DNA from: Patiria miniata
Taxonomy: Eukaryota; Echinodermata; Asteroidea; Valvatida; Asterinidae
Direction: 5' to 3'
NCBI RefSeq assembly: GCF_015706575.1
Contig: NW_024037063.1
Location: 14,384,927-14,448,926 of the forward strand
DNA: 64,000 nt
Below, piece after piece: positions 49,194 to 60,300 of the stretch. A model generated the notes under the pieces. It made no database searches. It saw only the letters and a list, made by a program, of their open reading frames with translations, and was not told the DNA's origin. The first letter of the stretch is position 1; each line of letters begins with the position of its first letter. Made by a program: the position numbers and the translations under genes.

Positions 49194-49202
49194 AACAGCC
49201 CG

Positions 49203-49880
49203 CACGGGCTGTAAGCATGGCTATGGATACATGAGTATGGCCACAACAGTGATTATGGCCTGTAAGTGTAAGCATGGCTATGGATACATGATTATGGCCA
49301 CAACAGTGATTATGGCCTGTAAGTATGGCTATGGATACATGATTATGGCCACAACAGTGATTATGGCCTGTAATTGTAAGCATGGCTATGGATACATGAT
49401 TATGGCCACAACAGTGATTATGGCCTGTAAGCATGGCTATGGATACATGATTATGGCCACAACAGTGATTAAGGCCTGTAAGCATGGCTATAGATACATG
49501 ATTATGGCCACAACAGTGAAAATGGCCTGAAAGCATGGCTATGGTTACATGATTATGGCCACAACAGTGATTATGGCCTGTAAGTGTAAGCATGGCTATG
49601 GATACATGATTATGCCCACAACAGTGATTATGGCCTGTAAGCATGGCTATGGATACATGATTATGGCCACAACAGTGATTATGGCCTGTAAGCATGGCTA
49701 TGGATACATGATTAGGGCCACAACAGTGATTATGGCCTGTAAGCATGGCTATGGATACATGATTATGGCCACAACAGTGATTATGGCCTGTAAGTATGGC
49801 TATGGATACATGATTATGGCCACAAACAGTGATTATGGCCTGTAAGCATGGCTATGGTTACATGATTATGGCCTCAACAG
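49203..49880. repeat. 51-57 bp minisatellite in plexin 3' UTR
   Basis: About thirteen units of CATGGCTATGGATACATG plus ATTATGGCCACAACAGTG plus a short variable end. Unit lengths are multiples of three, so long frames stay open on both strands. Confidence 0.95.
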
Positions 49881-50750
49881 TAATTTAGAGCTGAGATATG
49901 TACTTTTCATTACCCAGCATTTTTTTTTCTACAGGTGTGACTTTACACAGAAACTTTATAATTGATTTTTTTTAATCAGCATTAGATTAATCCATGTGAT
50001 ATATATTTCAGATCTGGTCTTTGTACAGCAGATAACCAAATCAGAAAACAAAAAGCGTTCAGTTTTGCTTCTTGGCTGAGAATGTGTTTGTGATGACGAC
50101 AGTGTGAAGAATCATGTCTAAATAACTGCATCAGTACACAGATATATAACTTACACGGGAACATACATGTACAAATTACTGAGCCTATATTTGAAAACTC
50201 GCATACATGTATCAATTTATTCAGAAGAAACTGCAGTAAATTGATATGTAAGGGAACAAACAGTGACAGTTTCTCCTTTGTGTATTTTGGGTAAATTAAA
50301 GTTGATTTTTTTTAGCGACTTTGAATTCCAGCAATAAGGAGGGACAAGAAAGAAGAAAAAAACGAAAATCTGCTGAACTGATAAAATATAAAACAAATAA
50401 ATGCCTTCAGGTTTTTGGGGAAAATGCAAGATTTGGGGTGCATATTTTAGGGTATTGCAAGTATAATCAAATGACATGTAATTTTGAAATGCTGGAATAT
50501 GTGAAGCTGGGTTTCACAGCAGTTTTTTTTAACCTTGCATGAAATGCAACAAAAAGCTTTTTAAAGTAGGTTTTCAAAGTGAATAAACATGTCTTCTGCC
50601 AAATTTTACACAAGGAATGCATGCCAACTTGCGGAAATGTAAGTCAAATAATGTATAATGTGATTTTTTTAATTTATGCCAATGCTTTTTGTAATCATGG
50701 ATCTGAAATTGTTTTAATCAGTTCTGTACTAGCATTTTAAATATCTTGAT

Positions 50751-50756
50751 AATAAA
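50751..50756 (+). promoter_or_regulatory. Candidate plexin poly(A) signal
   Basis: AATAAA, followed within 30-60 bp by GT-rich DNA (GGTGGAGATTTTGTAT). Another candidate is AATAAA at 54527. Confidence 0.35.
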
Positions 50757-51113
50757 TGCAAAATATTGGTGGAGATTTTGTATATAATATGTCAATGTAG
50801 TTTTACAAAGCGGACATGGGGGATACAGTTTTAAAGTGGACTTTTTCAGTAATTAAAACGAAATGACTTTTGTATCTTAACTATCATGTACAAAGTAATG
50901 GCTTCCTGTACTGCTGTAAAACAGTTTATAGATACTGTGATCAAGGGTATGCCACAAAATGACTGGTTTATTAAAATTGAAAAAGATGCATTCAGTATCC
51001 CTGAGTGAGTGCCAAAAAGTTGCCAAGTGTAGGTGAAAAAGACATTTGATGTCTGTTTGATAGAAAGCATGGCACTCCAAAATTTATTCAGACTTCTGCC
51101 AGTTAGTGTATTT

Positions 51114-51529
51114 TAACCCTGCGCAGCGTTTACAAAAAATGTTTATCAGAACTCGCCAATGGTATGCAAGACCCTATTCATGTCAAAACAACAAAAAGCC
51201 ACGTGTCAGACAGTGTCCAGACAGTTGCCAGACAGTGCACTTAATTGACTGGCGGCTGTGGTTTGCGGCTATGAAGGGAGATGGCTGTGTCAAGTTACAG
51301 GTGTTTGTATATGTTTCAATGAGACTTGGCAGGAGGCCTGGTCGAAAGTTTGTTGACACGGCTTGGGTGTAGCCCTGGCTGCAAAGTTCATTGAACCAGC
51401 TGATTTGGCATGGGTTGAATGAGGATTAGATGGAAGGTGACCATCATTGGCCCTCAAATTTTTTTTTTTTTCAAAAAATTCAGTCACCTGCGTACCCATG
51501 GTACGGAGGTCACTCTACGCAGGGTTAAG
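51114..51529. mobile_element. MITE with ACCCTGCGCAG ends
   Basis: Left TTAACCCTGCGCAGCG and right CTACGCAGGGTTAA form inverted ends. It is absent from the second copy of the surrounding duplication. The border TTAA may be the target site. Confidence 0.75.
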
Positions 51530-53170
51530 ACCTGATCGATAAAATAGCATAGTAGCACTTTAAAAAACCTATATATGTTGCATTGGCTTTGAAACAACCA
51601 TTGCAGATAAAACCACTTATGAAAGCAACTGAAAGATGCTTCTTTACTGATCTTCCTGCCCATGATGTTTGTAATCAAAAGTTTCTAGCACAGAAATATA
51701 TACTGCTACCTTGGTATTGGTTTGAAATTCATGTGTTGGAGAGCTAACTGTGTTAAATTGTGGACTTGTTTGTTTTTTTGGTCCTGAAAGGAAGTGAACT
51801 AATTAGGATTCCTAGGGTTCAATGAGCTTTGAAAAGGGTACAGAATGTCCATGGTCGTCCTGAGCACACACAACAAGAGAAATATATTTGTATATTTGTG
51901 ATTATTTCAGAGGTTTTTAGGCTCCATATTTCTATAGTGAATTTGGGTTTAAAATGTGTAAATAAGAACAATTCATATGGACTTTAAATTTTGGTAATCA
52001 GGAGGAACAGAATAAAAACAAACCCCCAAAAATCAGTTGAGCTGGGAAAAAAATTACCTTAAAGTTTTTGAGAAAGGCAATACTGTTGAATTCATGTTGT
52101 TGTTTTTTTTTTTTTTGTATTTCAAGTACAATCACATCAAATGTAATTCTGAAATGCTACAAAATATGAAGCTGAACTTTGCAACAGTTTTGTTCTTAAT
52201 CATTGCATGAAATGATAAAATGATAAAAACCTATTCAAGTAGATATTACAAAGGAAAAAAAAGATGTCTTTCCCAAATTTTAAACAATGATTATATGCGA
52301 ACTTGTGGAATTTTAAGCCAAGTACTATACTACTTCCAATTTTTTTCTACGTGCCAATACTTTTCTTATCATGGATTTGAAATGTTTTATTCAGTACTTG
52401 TAAAATACCTTGATATTAAATGTAACATTTTGGTGGAGAATTTATATGTTCATAATCTGTTAATGTAGTTTCACAATTGATGATGCGTCTTTAAAGTAGA
52501 ACTTTTCCATAATTTAAGCGGTGAAAATAGCTTGTATATCTTGCTTTTCATGTAATGGCTTCCCGTACTGCTTTACATAATATTTTATAGATACCATGAT
52601 CATGAGTATGCCACAAAATGACTTTTTTTGGTTTATTAAAATTGAAAAAGAAAAAGATGTGTTAAGTATCCCTAACAAGTGCCAAAAAGTTGCCAAGTGT
52701 TGGTGAAATAAAAGACATTTGATGTCTTTTTGATAGGAAGCATGGCACTCCAAAACTTATTCATATTTCTGCCAGTTAAGCGTATTTTATGACATAATGA
52801 AAATAGCAACTTTTAAAACTTGAATAATATTTTGTGTAAAAGTAATCAGTAGCTTCTAGCACAGAATTATATTGCTGCCATCTTTTTAGCTTTTATGCTT
52901 GGTGGTAGGTTGGGTATTTGATTGAAATTTATGAGTGGGAAGGCAGAATGTGTTAAATTGTGGACTTTGTGTTTGTTTGGTTTTTAAACGGAGTGAACTA
53001 CTCAGAATTCCCAGAGTAGAAATAATATTGAAAAGGCTACAAAATGTCTGTGGAGGTCTTCTTGAGAACACAAAGTAAGAGAAACATTTATATATTTTTG
53101 GATGATTTTATTGGCTTTTAGTGCTGCATATTTCTATATAAATATCGGATTTAAAGTGTATAAATAACAA

Positions 53171-55280
53171 TTTATATTTACCCAGAAAAAAGTTTTGATT
53201 TTGTATAAGGTGCATTTTTGTTTTATATTAGCTTTTATGATTCCAGTATATATTTTTTTACAATCGAGATTGGATGTTGTGTATTATGCAGTAAACTTAC
53301 TAATTTGGCATATTACTTGCTTAAAAGCAAATATTTAAAGTGACTTCCTTATAATGATTTGATTCGTTTAAAAAAACATTCTAGAGAATGTTGCACTGAC
53401 AAGCTTGTTTATTAATACGCTTACATATATTTGCTTAGGGCTGTAAGATGTAGTATGCAATTTGATCAAGACTTTCTTTCATAAAGATAAGCACAATTTC
53501 CTTTTGTTAGGTGTGGCATGCCATATATTAATTATGGTAATTTTTGCATTTACATGAATACTGTTGAATGGTAATGAGAAGTAAATGATTACATTAAAGG
53601 CGCATTTTTTTCTTCAGTTCAAACAACAAATTGCTCAAAGTAGGCAGCATAACAACTAAGCTGTGGGATTTTGACTCGGTGGCTATTATAGATTTTGAGA
53701 ATTCAAAGCAAACCTATGCACAATTTTTGACGTCTCGTAACCGGACTCTGTTACTAACCACGTAAAGAAGTGTGCCTGCCAGCACACTTTTTTAAACTAC
53801 CTTTAATTATAGTTTTTTTTTTTCGATGGAAACCATTTCTTGTGAAATAACTTCACAAGTATTTGTCGACACCCCTATCCTCACTTAAAGCAAGGTTTTT
53901 CTCATTAAATCGGTCGGTGCGTTTCCGCTTATTTCCCAATGTTTGGAAATCAATAATGATTTTTTTTCAAAGCTTGATGATATTACAAATAAAACATTTT
54001 ATTTTTTTGTATGAACTTGGATTACTTGGAAAATATGTATATTTTTGATTTTTTTTTCAAAGCTTGATGACATTACAAATAAAACATTTTATTTTTGGTA
54101 TGAACTTAGATTACTTGGAAAGTATGTATATTTCAGATTTTTAATTTTCATATATTCATTTTGCTTTATGTTACACAGTCATGACTGTTTACAAAAATGA
54201 ATGTTTGAGTGCAATGGTAAGAATAATGCGATGAGGTGACCGATTCCATCTATCACTGAGTGAAATTATTCTTTCCATTGCACCAAGGCGAGACATTCAT
54301 TATTTGTTTTATACAACGCTTGAATAAATCCTCATCATCTGATTGGTTGTAGTTTGACCGTGCACTGGAGCTTTTAACGAATAGTTCAATGACACGTGGT
54401 CGACAACCTACCTACAAAATGACGGGAAATTATTCAGGCTTTGTATAATTAACTATATTTTGTACTCGGAATGCAGCAATTTGTATGTGCTTGATTTGCC
54501 AACACCAATACACAGGGCATTTCATAAATAAAAGCTCGGGAAATGTGGGAGAAAATGTCTGTCAGTTGTTTGATCATTTTTGTCTTTGCCGAACTCCTAA
54601 ATGGACTCCAAGAACAATATTATCCTTGAAAACATGTCCTGTTTTCAAACTACATTTGTTAACTGTTTCCAGTTTTGTTTTTGTCCCCCTTCCACACAAA
54701 TCAGACTGTTTTATGTATGTTTACCCCTAGTCTAAAAATTTGGGACTCTCGATATTGTGTATGAGCGTCAAAAACCTAAGGTATTGAAAACATGCAATAC
54801 AACAAAATAGATTGGCACCTGAATGCAACCAGTCCAACACCCCTTTAGTACTTCATCAATCATCAATTGTGTCAATGTCTGGCACAGGTCTCTATTTCTA
54901 CACATTTCTCCCTAGTCGGCCACCAGACTAATGAAGAGGTCAGTCTTTTCAAACAGTTGGACCATGGTTGGACATGTACCAGTCTAGTCTTTGGCCTTGA
55001 AATAATATCACTTGACTTCCCTCTCGGGTGCAAAATATTGATGAAAGGACTCCTTTCAAAATTGAATTGAGACTTCAAACTTGGTGAAACACTGAAGACC
55101 TTGTCTGCCTCAAGCATGTCAAGGAAAAATTGGACAATTTTGTTAGCCAAAGTGAGTAAAGTTGGCCTGATTTTGTTTTGCTTGTTTGTCAGCACTCAAG
55201 GTCCCAGTCTGGGTTACCCCTACCATTAATGAACAAAGTATGAAGTCAGGGCATTAGACCAGAATGAAAATAATAAAAAA
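53171..55280. other. Intergenic DNA between convergent genes
   Basis: AT-rich. Contains an 89 bp tandem duplication (53958-54136). A hairpin word TTTGGGACTCTCGATATTGT at 54738 is shared with 60888. No gene recognised. Confidence 0.5.
53958..54136. repeat. 89 bp tandem duplication
   Basis: Two units containing TTTTTCAAAGCTTGATGA and ATTACAAATAAAACATTTTA with few differences. Confidence 0.9.
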
Positions 55281-55316
55281 AAAAACAATCACAGTATTTA
55301 CAACGAATAAAAGTTC

Positions 55317-55322
55317 TTTATT
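55317..55322 (-). promoter_or_regulatory. Candidate poly(A) signal of the minus-strand gene
   Basis: AATAAA on the minus strand, followed by ATTCGTTGTAAATACTGTG and a T-run. It would give a 3' UTR of about 2.0 kb (57335 down to about 55290). Confidence 0.45.
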
Positions 55323-56783
55323 TCACATTTCATACATTATAAAAATGTGTTTTCAAAGGGCTGAGAATAACCGAACAAGTTAACTCTTTCTTGGTGTGAT
55401 CCTGGGATGTTTCTCCAAATCACACTACTGAAAATAAGGTTCACTTCAAAATGTGGTTCCTATCTTCACAAACAGTATTTACAAGTTTCAGAGATGACTG
55501 ATGTCAACTTATTTGTCCTCAAACCGCCAAAACTGCACCAGCACTTAAATGTAAATATTCATGGGAGAATACATTATTTGTACATTGTTATACACTGTAG
55601 TACAGGGGCTAACAGGGTATGTACAGTACATGAATGTATTTGTTAATGTTTCAATCCTATCAGTCCAATGAATATCAAACAAGCTTGAAATGATCTCAGA
55701 AGCAGCGGGCCAATGAGTTTGTGTTCCAGTACATGCCCTGTGATTGTGCTATGTAATTTCACAATGCAAATTTAGTGACCTTGATAATGCAACTCTGTTT
55801 TGCCTCACTTGAGACCCATAAAGTGACACAGGGTCCAGGCAGGAGTTGGCCACGGTGATGTATAGTGCACAGGTGTGCGGTCCAACGTCTGTTATGAAGG
55901 ACTTGTAGGACAACTTGTAGAGAGCTGCTCTCCGCAGCTACAAAATGATTGTACATGCCATGCTCTCTTCAAAGGCCCAACAGAAAAGTTACACAGGCTT
56001 TTGAGCTAACGCATGCTGGTGCTGTGCTGGGTCATTTTGCACCTATGTTTCTGCGATGAGAATGGTTCAATAATGTATCTTGAAATTTCCAGCTTTCTAA
56101 GCTCATGACATGGGGAGATTCGCTGGGAAAGATGGAAATACTGACCATACTTAGAATGCAGATCAGGTGATGGTCACATTTTTTTTGCAGATATTTTCCA
56201 TTTCCGTTAAAATTAAAAGCAAAAACTCACCTACATCACAGCCTTGATCCTTTACGCAGCAAAGGATCCTCTCAAAATGACAATACGATCAAGCTGAACC
56301 CGAAAAAAAAGAGGTTTTTTTTAGTGCACGAAATCTTTTTCGTCGCGTCATCTGATTTGTGTAAGATGGTATAGCGCCATGCCACTACACAGTGCTATAC
56401 CATCTTTGGCCAGCAAGTTGCCAGACTAGATTAAAACGCCACATTCAGGCATCGACTATTTGTCAACCACTGATTGGTTTTACCCAGTAATCTCCCGGTC
56501 ATGAGTCTAGAAAACTGGAAATTTCAAGCTACCAATAATGATATTTTGAGTGTTAAGCGGTACCAGTGAAAGCTGCCTTAAGTAGGGACAGGCGTATGGA
56601 GGATTTTTAAATCAGAGACATTTAAAACTGGTAGTCAGATTCCGTCACCAAAAACTTCTTAAAAATTATTTTGGAGTTATTTATTTGGTCTCCACCCAAG
56701 TTGTAGTGAAGTCTGTCACAAGTCGAATCACAACTCAAACACAAAGTCAGGTCACATGAAACAGAAGATAGCAATGCCCATGT

Positions 56784-57021
56784 GGGCAATTCCACGGTTA
56801 CTCACGTTACATTTTAATAACGTGAGTGACAGATTTTGGGCGTCTTGTTTATCAAACATAACACATTTTTCTGGATGTCATCTTTGGTGCTTAGGTAGGT
56901 CTAGGTCTACTCTATCTACCATGGGGATAACAGTTATTAAACCTTTTCAGTAAGGTAATTACAGCCCAAGGAAACTCAAAAGTACATCAAAAATGTAACG
57001 TGAGTAACCGTGGAATTGCCC
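56784..57021. mobile_element. 238 bp MITE with GGGCAATTCCACGG ends
   Basis: Inverted ends GGGCAATTCCACGGTTACTC / GAGTAACCGTGGAATTGCCC. The target duplication ATGT is at 56780-56783 and 57022-57025. It lies in the probable 3' UTR of the minus-strand gene. Confidence 0.9.
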
Positions 57022-57335
57022 ATGTCACAGTTCATTTGAATAGCTTGTTTCGTTTTTCTTTGTCGGCGCAACCTTGAATGGCCTTCTGGTGGCAATTTTT
57101 ATATAAAACTTTACTTTACATTTGTGACTTGTGGTTGAGTTGTGAAGACTCAACTAAAACCCTGGAAACCACAACCACCGAACCAGGGTGCAACAGCCAA
57201 ATGTTGCCAACGTTAACACTCAGATCAATGTTGGGAAAGTTTGGGCGAGAGGCAGGCATCTCAGTTAGCGAGGACCAGCAGATTGATACCCACTGAATAC
57301 CATGGCATCCATATGAACGCTCACGCTGCTTGTCG

Positions 57336-57372
57336 TCATGATGTTCTCTCCTTCTTGACCTCCCCGTTGGTG
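57336..57372 (-). CDS. Unrecognised minus-strand gene, last exon and stop
   Basis: Acceptor CCTTACAG; the first base completes a Ser codon, followed by TNGEVKKERTS and TGA. It is short, so it rests on phase agreement with the previous exon and the clean acceptor. Confidence 0.7.
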
Positions 57373-60300
57373 CTGTAAGGAAAATATAAGCTCAGTTCAA
57401 TCTCATTGACATTTGATGGAAGTGTGCTTTAGAATGATGCTGCTTGACGTTGGTTGCATTGCCGGTTAGGAAAAAAAAAAAATCTGCTTCGGGTTAAATG
57501 CCTCTCAAAAATAGGGTCGGTCAGTCAAAATGTTGTTTTTTTTGTGCTGATTGAATGTGGTATTCAATTCTATGCGAATTTCAGCCTGAACAATTTCCAT
57601 TGCACTACGAAAGCTATGCAAAAAAAATGGCCACAAAAAGTGATTAAAACTTACCTTAATTATTGTCAAAATATTTAAGGTCAATTATTCTTAAAAATAA
57701 TGGAAAATTCAGGTTGTGTACGATGTTAGTCATGACGGGAAACTGGCCGACACTGTCCGTACATCGCGCGTATAAGCCCGCGTGATGCACTGTGTGTAGC
57801 AGGCGAAAACCTTGTTTTTACGGTAGGAAATTTCAGGGAAACACACTGCATCTTTTCACTCCAAATACGAGTGGTACGACCTCGAAATAAATTCAAGAAC
57901 ACAGGTAAAACATACACAGACAAGAGCGATCAAGTTTTGTGAATAAACTTGCAAAAATGTTCTTTTTCCATCCGTGTTTTCTTGGCATTTTTACAATGCA
58001 TGTCTAATCCGACCAGCTGCATCGCAAGGCCATGCCCATGCATAGACTGGTTACCGCATTTCCTTCATGCCTTTTAGTGCGCGGCACAGCGGGAACCAGT
58101 CATCGCTAGCGCTGCATACAGCATTATAACACCATGGTCACTATAACACACGTTTTTAACACCATGGTCATTATAACACACGTTTTTAACACCATGGTCA
58201 TTATAACACACGTTTTTAACTCCATGGTCACTATAACACACGTTTTTCATATCGTCACTGCGACATCAAGTTTAACGTAGTTTAACTTGTTAAAACAACA
58301 GAGGTTTCTTCTAAAAAAAATATAGCAAATATAAGTAGGCAAACAAATAAATACAAGCTTTTTTGACGCAAAAGGGTTATTGAGAGGTGTTTTGTGAAGA
58401 CAGAAAAGACATAATTTTTTTTTGTTATGCGTTTATTCATTTATTGTTTTTGTTGTTGTTTTTTTTACTTGCCGATACTTTTTTTAGGGTCGCAGCCTAA
58501 AAATAGGGTCGGTCGGGTAACCGGAAGCAGAACTATTTTTTGTTTGGCCTGACCAGCAGTGTGACCAACTCAGGCTGGTCACAATGACTAGACTAGTTGA
58601 ACCACTGTGCATTTGATAAAAAAAATTCAAATATGATTGACAACAGTTCTTGACTGAACTTGCTCATGTTGATTCAAGGATGTCTGGTACCTCACCTCTC
58701 TTTCTCCTCTCTCATTAGGTTTGGGTACAGCTCAGCTACTTTGCCGGTTGCCTCCTGTCTGCCAGCAAACTCCACGTGTCTCTTGGAGTGGATGGAATTG
58801 ATTCTATTGCTCCACAGTGTCAGCAGAGACTGGGGCCCAGCTGTGAATTAGCAAACGGAATGTTTCATTAGACACATCTACATGTTATTATTATTATTAT
58901 TATTATTATTAATCATTTCTGGTAATGAAACCAAGGATTCCTAAAAAGCGCCCTAAGCACTGTAGCTTGCAAGCCTGAAGAAACCTGTGGAGAGAACACA
59001 ATGAGAAGAAAATACAGTTTTAGAGGTGGGAGGAAAAGCCCAGAGGAATATTCTGGGGAAAACCCACGGAATCAGGTAGGGAAAAACCCAATCCACATGT
59101 TGGCCCAGGCGGGATTCGAACCCGGGTCACAGCGGTGGAAGGCGAGGAAAGTACCGCTACGCCAACCTGACTCCCCCAAAAAACATGTACGTGTGACACT
59201 GGTTACTTGCCATCAAACTTAACACATATTTCAGAGATGTCATTGGATATGTAAGCAAAGCTCTGGAAAAAAAGGTGTATTAAAGTCTTATTTTGTTCTC
59301 TCTTTGTTTGTGTGGTGCTTATATAGCGCTTTATACCAAGGGTCTCAAAGCGCCTCACAATATTACCCCTGTTCATCAGGCCATGGGACCAGTTTTTGCA
59401 ACAGCTTGCGATCGGCACATTCTGGTCTCTACCTTCACAGGTACCCATTTATACTCCTGGGTGGAGAGAGGCAATTGTAGTAAAGTGTCTTGCCCAAGAA
59501 CACAAGCACCATGTTCCCTGTCAGGGTTCGAACCCACGTACATGTACCACAGCACGAGTCATACACTGTAACCATTGGACCACAGGGCTTCACGTGTCAC
59601 TCTTTGCACAGATACATGTAAACACATTTTCAGTCCCTAGTATGACAGGTCTCATGCCTGGTAACTGAGCACACTGGCACAGCAACAGGATTGCTCAACA
59701 GTAAAGATGGCAGCCATGTCACCACATGATGGTGGTTTCCTTCATTGGTTTTGTGTTTTTTTGTCAACAAGTGGAACTGCTTGTATAACTTTCATTACTA
59801 GTGGACTCAAACACATCACCACTGCTAAGCAGCAAGACATAAAAATGTAATAACCAATAGCGAACATCTCTGGTTCTGTGCACTCCAGGCCCAGTTTATC
59901 CAATAGGCACAGTAGGCACTGAGCCTAGAGCCTATGAAAAATTTGGGAGCCTACGAAAATACCGCAGTTTGCCATAAAATACACGTACCCACATGCACAC
60001 ACAAGAAAAATTTCTGAAAGTTTTAGCGGCTATCTCTGAATTTTAGATTTCACCAACTAAGGCCGATGTAGCTGCATGTGCGTATACAATTTAGGTGTAA
60101 AGATCGTCCACACGGTGCCAACAGGCTTTTAGCTTTGTGGCCTGGCTTGCTTAGCATCAACATGACAGAAGCCTCCAGCGCTTACCAGCGCTATGAAATA
60201 GGGGCTGGTGCCTAGTGCAGAGTAGGGCCTACGGAATGGTGCCTAGGGCCCACGGAACATTTAATCCGGCCCTGGTGCACTCATTCAGTACAAAAGTGGT

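Larger units (their letters stand above)
49194..50770 (+). other. Plexin 3' UTR (probable)
   Basis: Starts after the TAA with the minisatellite and continues as AT-rich DNA. AATAAA hexamers occur at 50582 and 50751. Where the transcript ends is not decided by sequence; it could extend to about 54.5 kb. Confidence 0.5.
50320..53170 (+). repeat. Diverged direct duplication downstream of plexin
   Basis: 50320-51990 and 52000-53170 align in order through many blocks, for example ATTGCATGAAATG-like, TTGCCAAGTGT, GATGTCTNTTTGATAG, CATGGCACTCCAAAA, and TGTTAAATTGTGGACTT. The first copy is longer because it holds the 51114-51529 insertion. Confidence 0.85.

Noticed and set aside
48988..49746. 252-codon open frame on the minus strand over the plexin end
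   Set aside because: It exists because the minisatellite unit is a multiple of three, and it runs antisense through a real exon. No start context, domain or splice support; kept only as a finding to test.
49203..49880. CRISPR-like appearance of the regular repeats
   Set aside because: Units abut without unique spacers, and the surrounding gene is clearly eukaryotic. It is a minisatellite. The same applies to 39922-40378.
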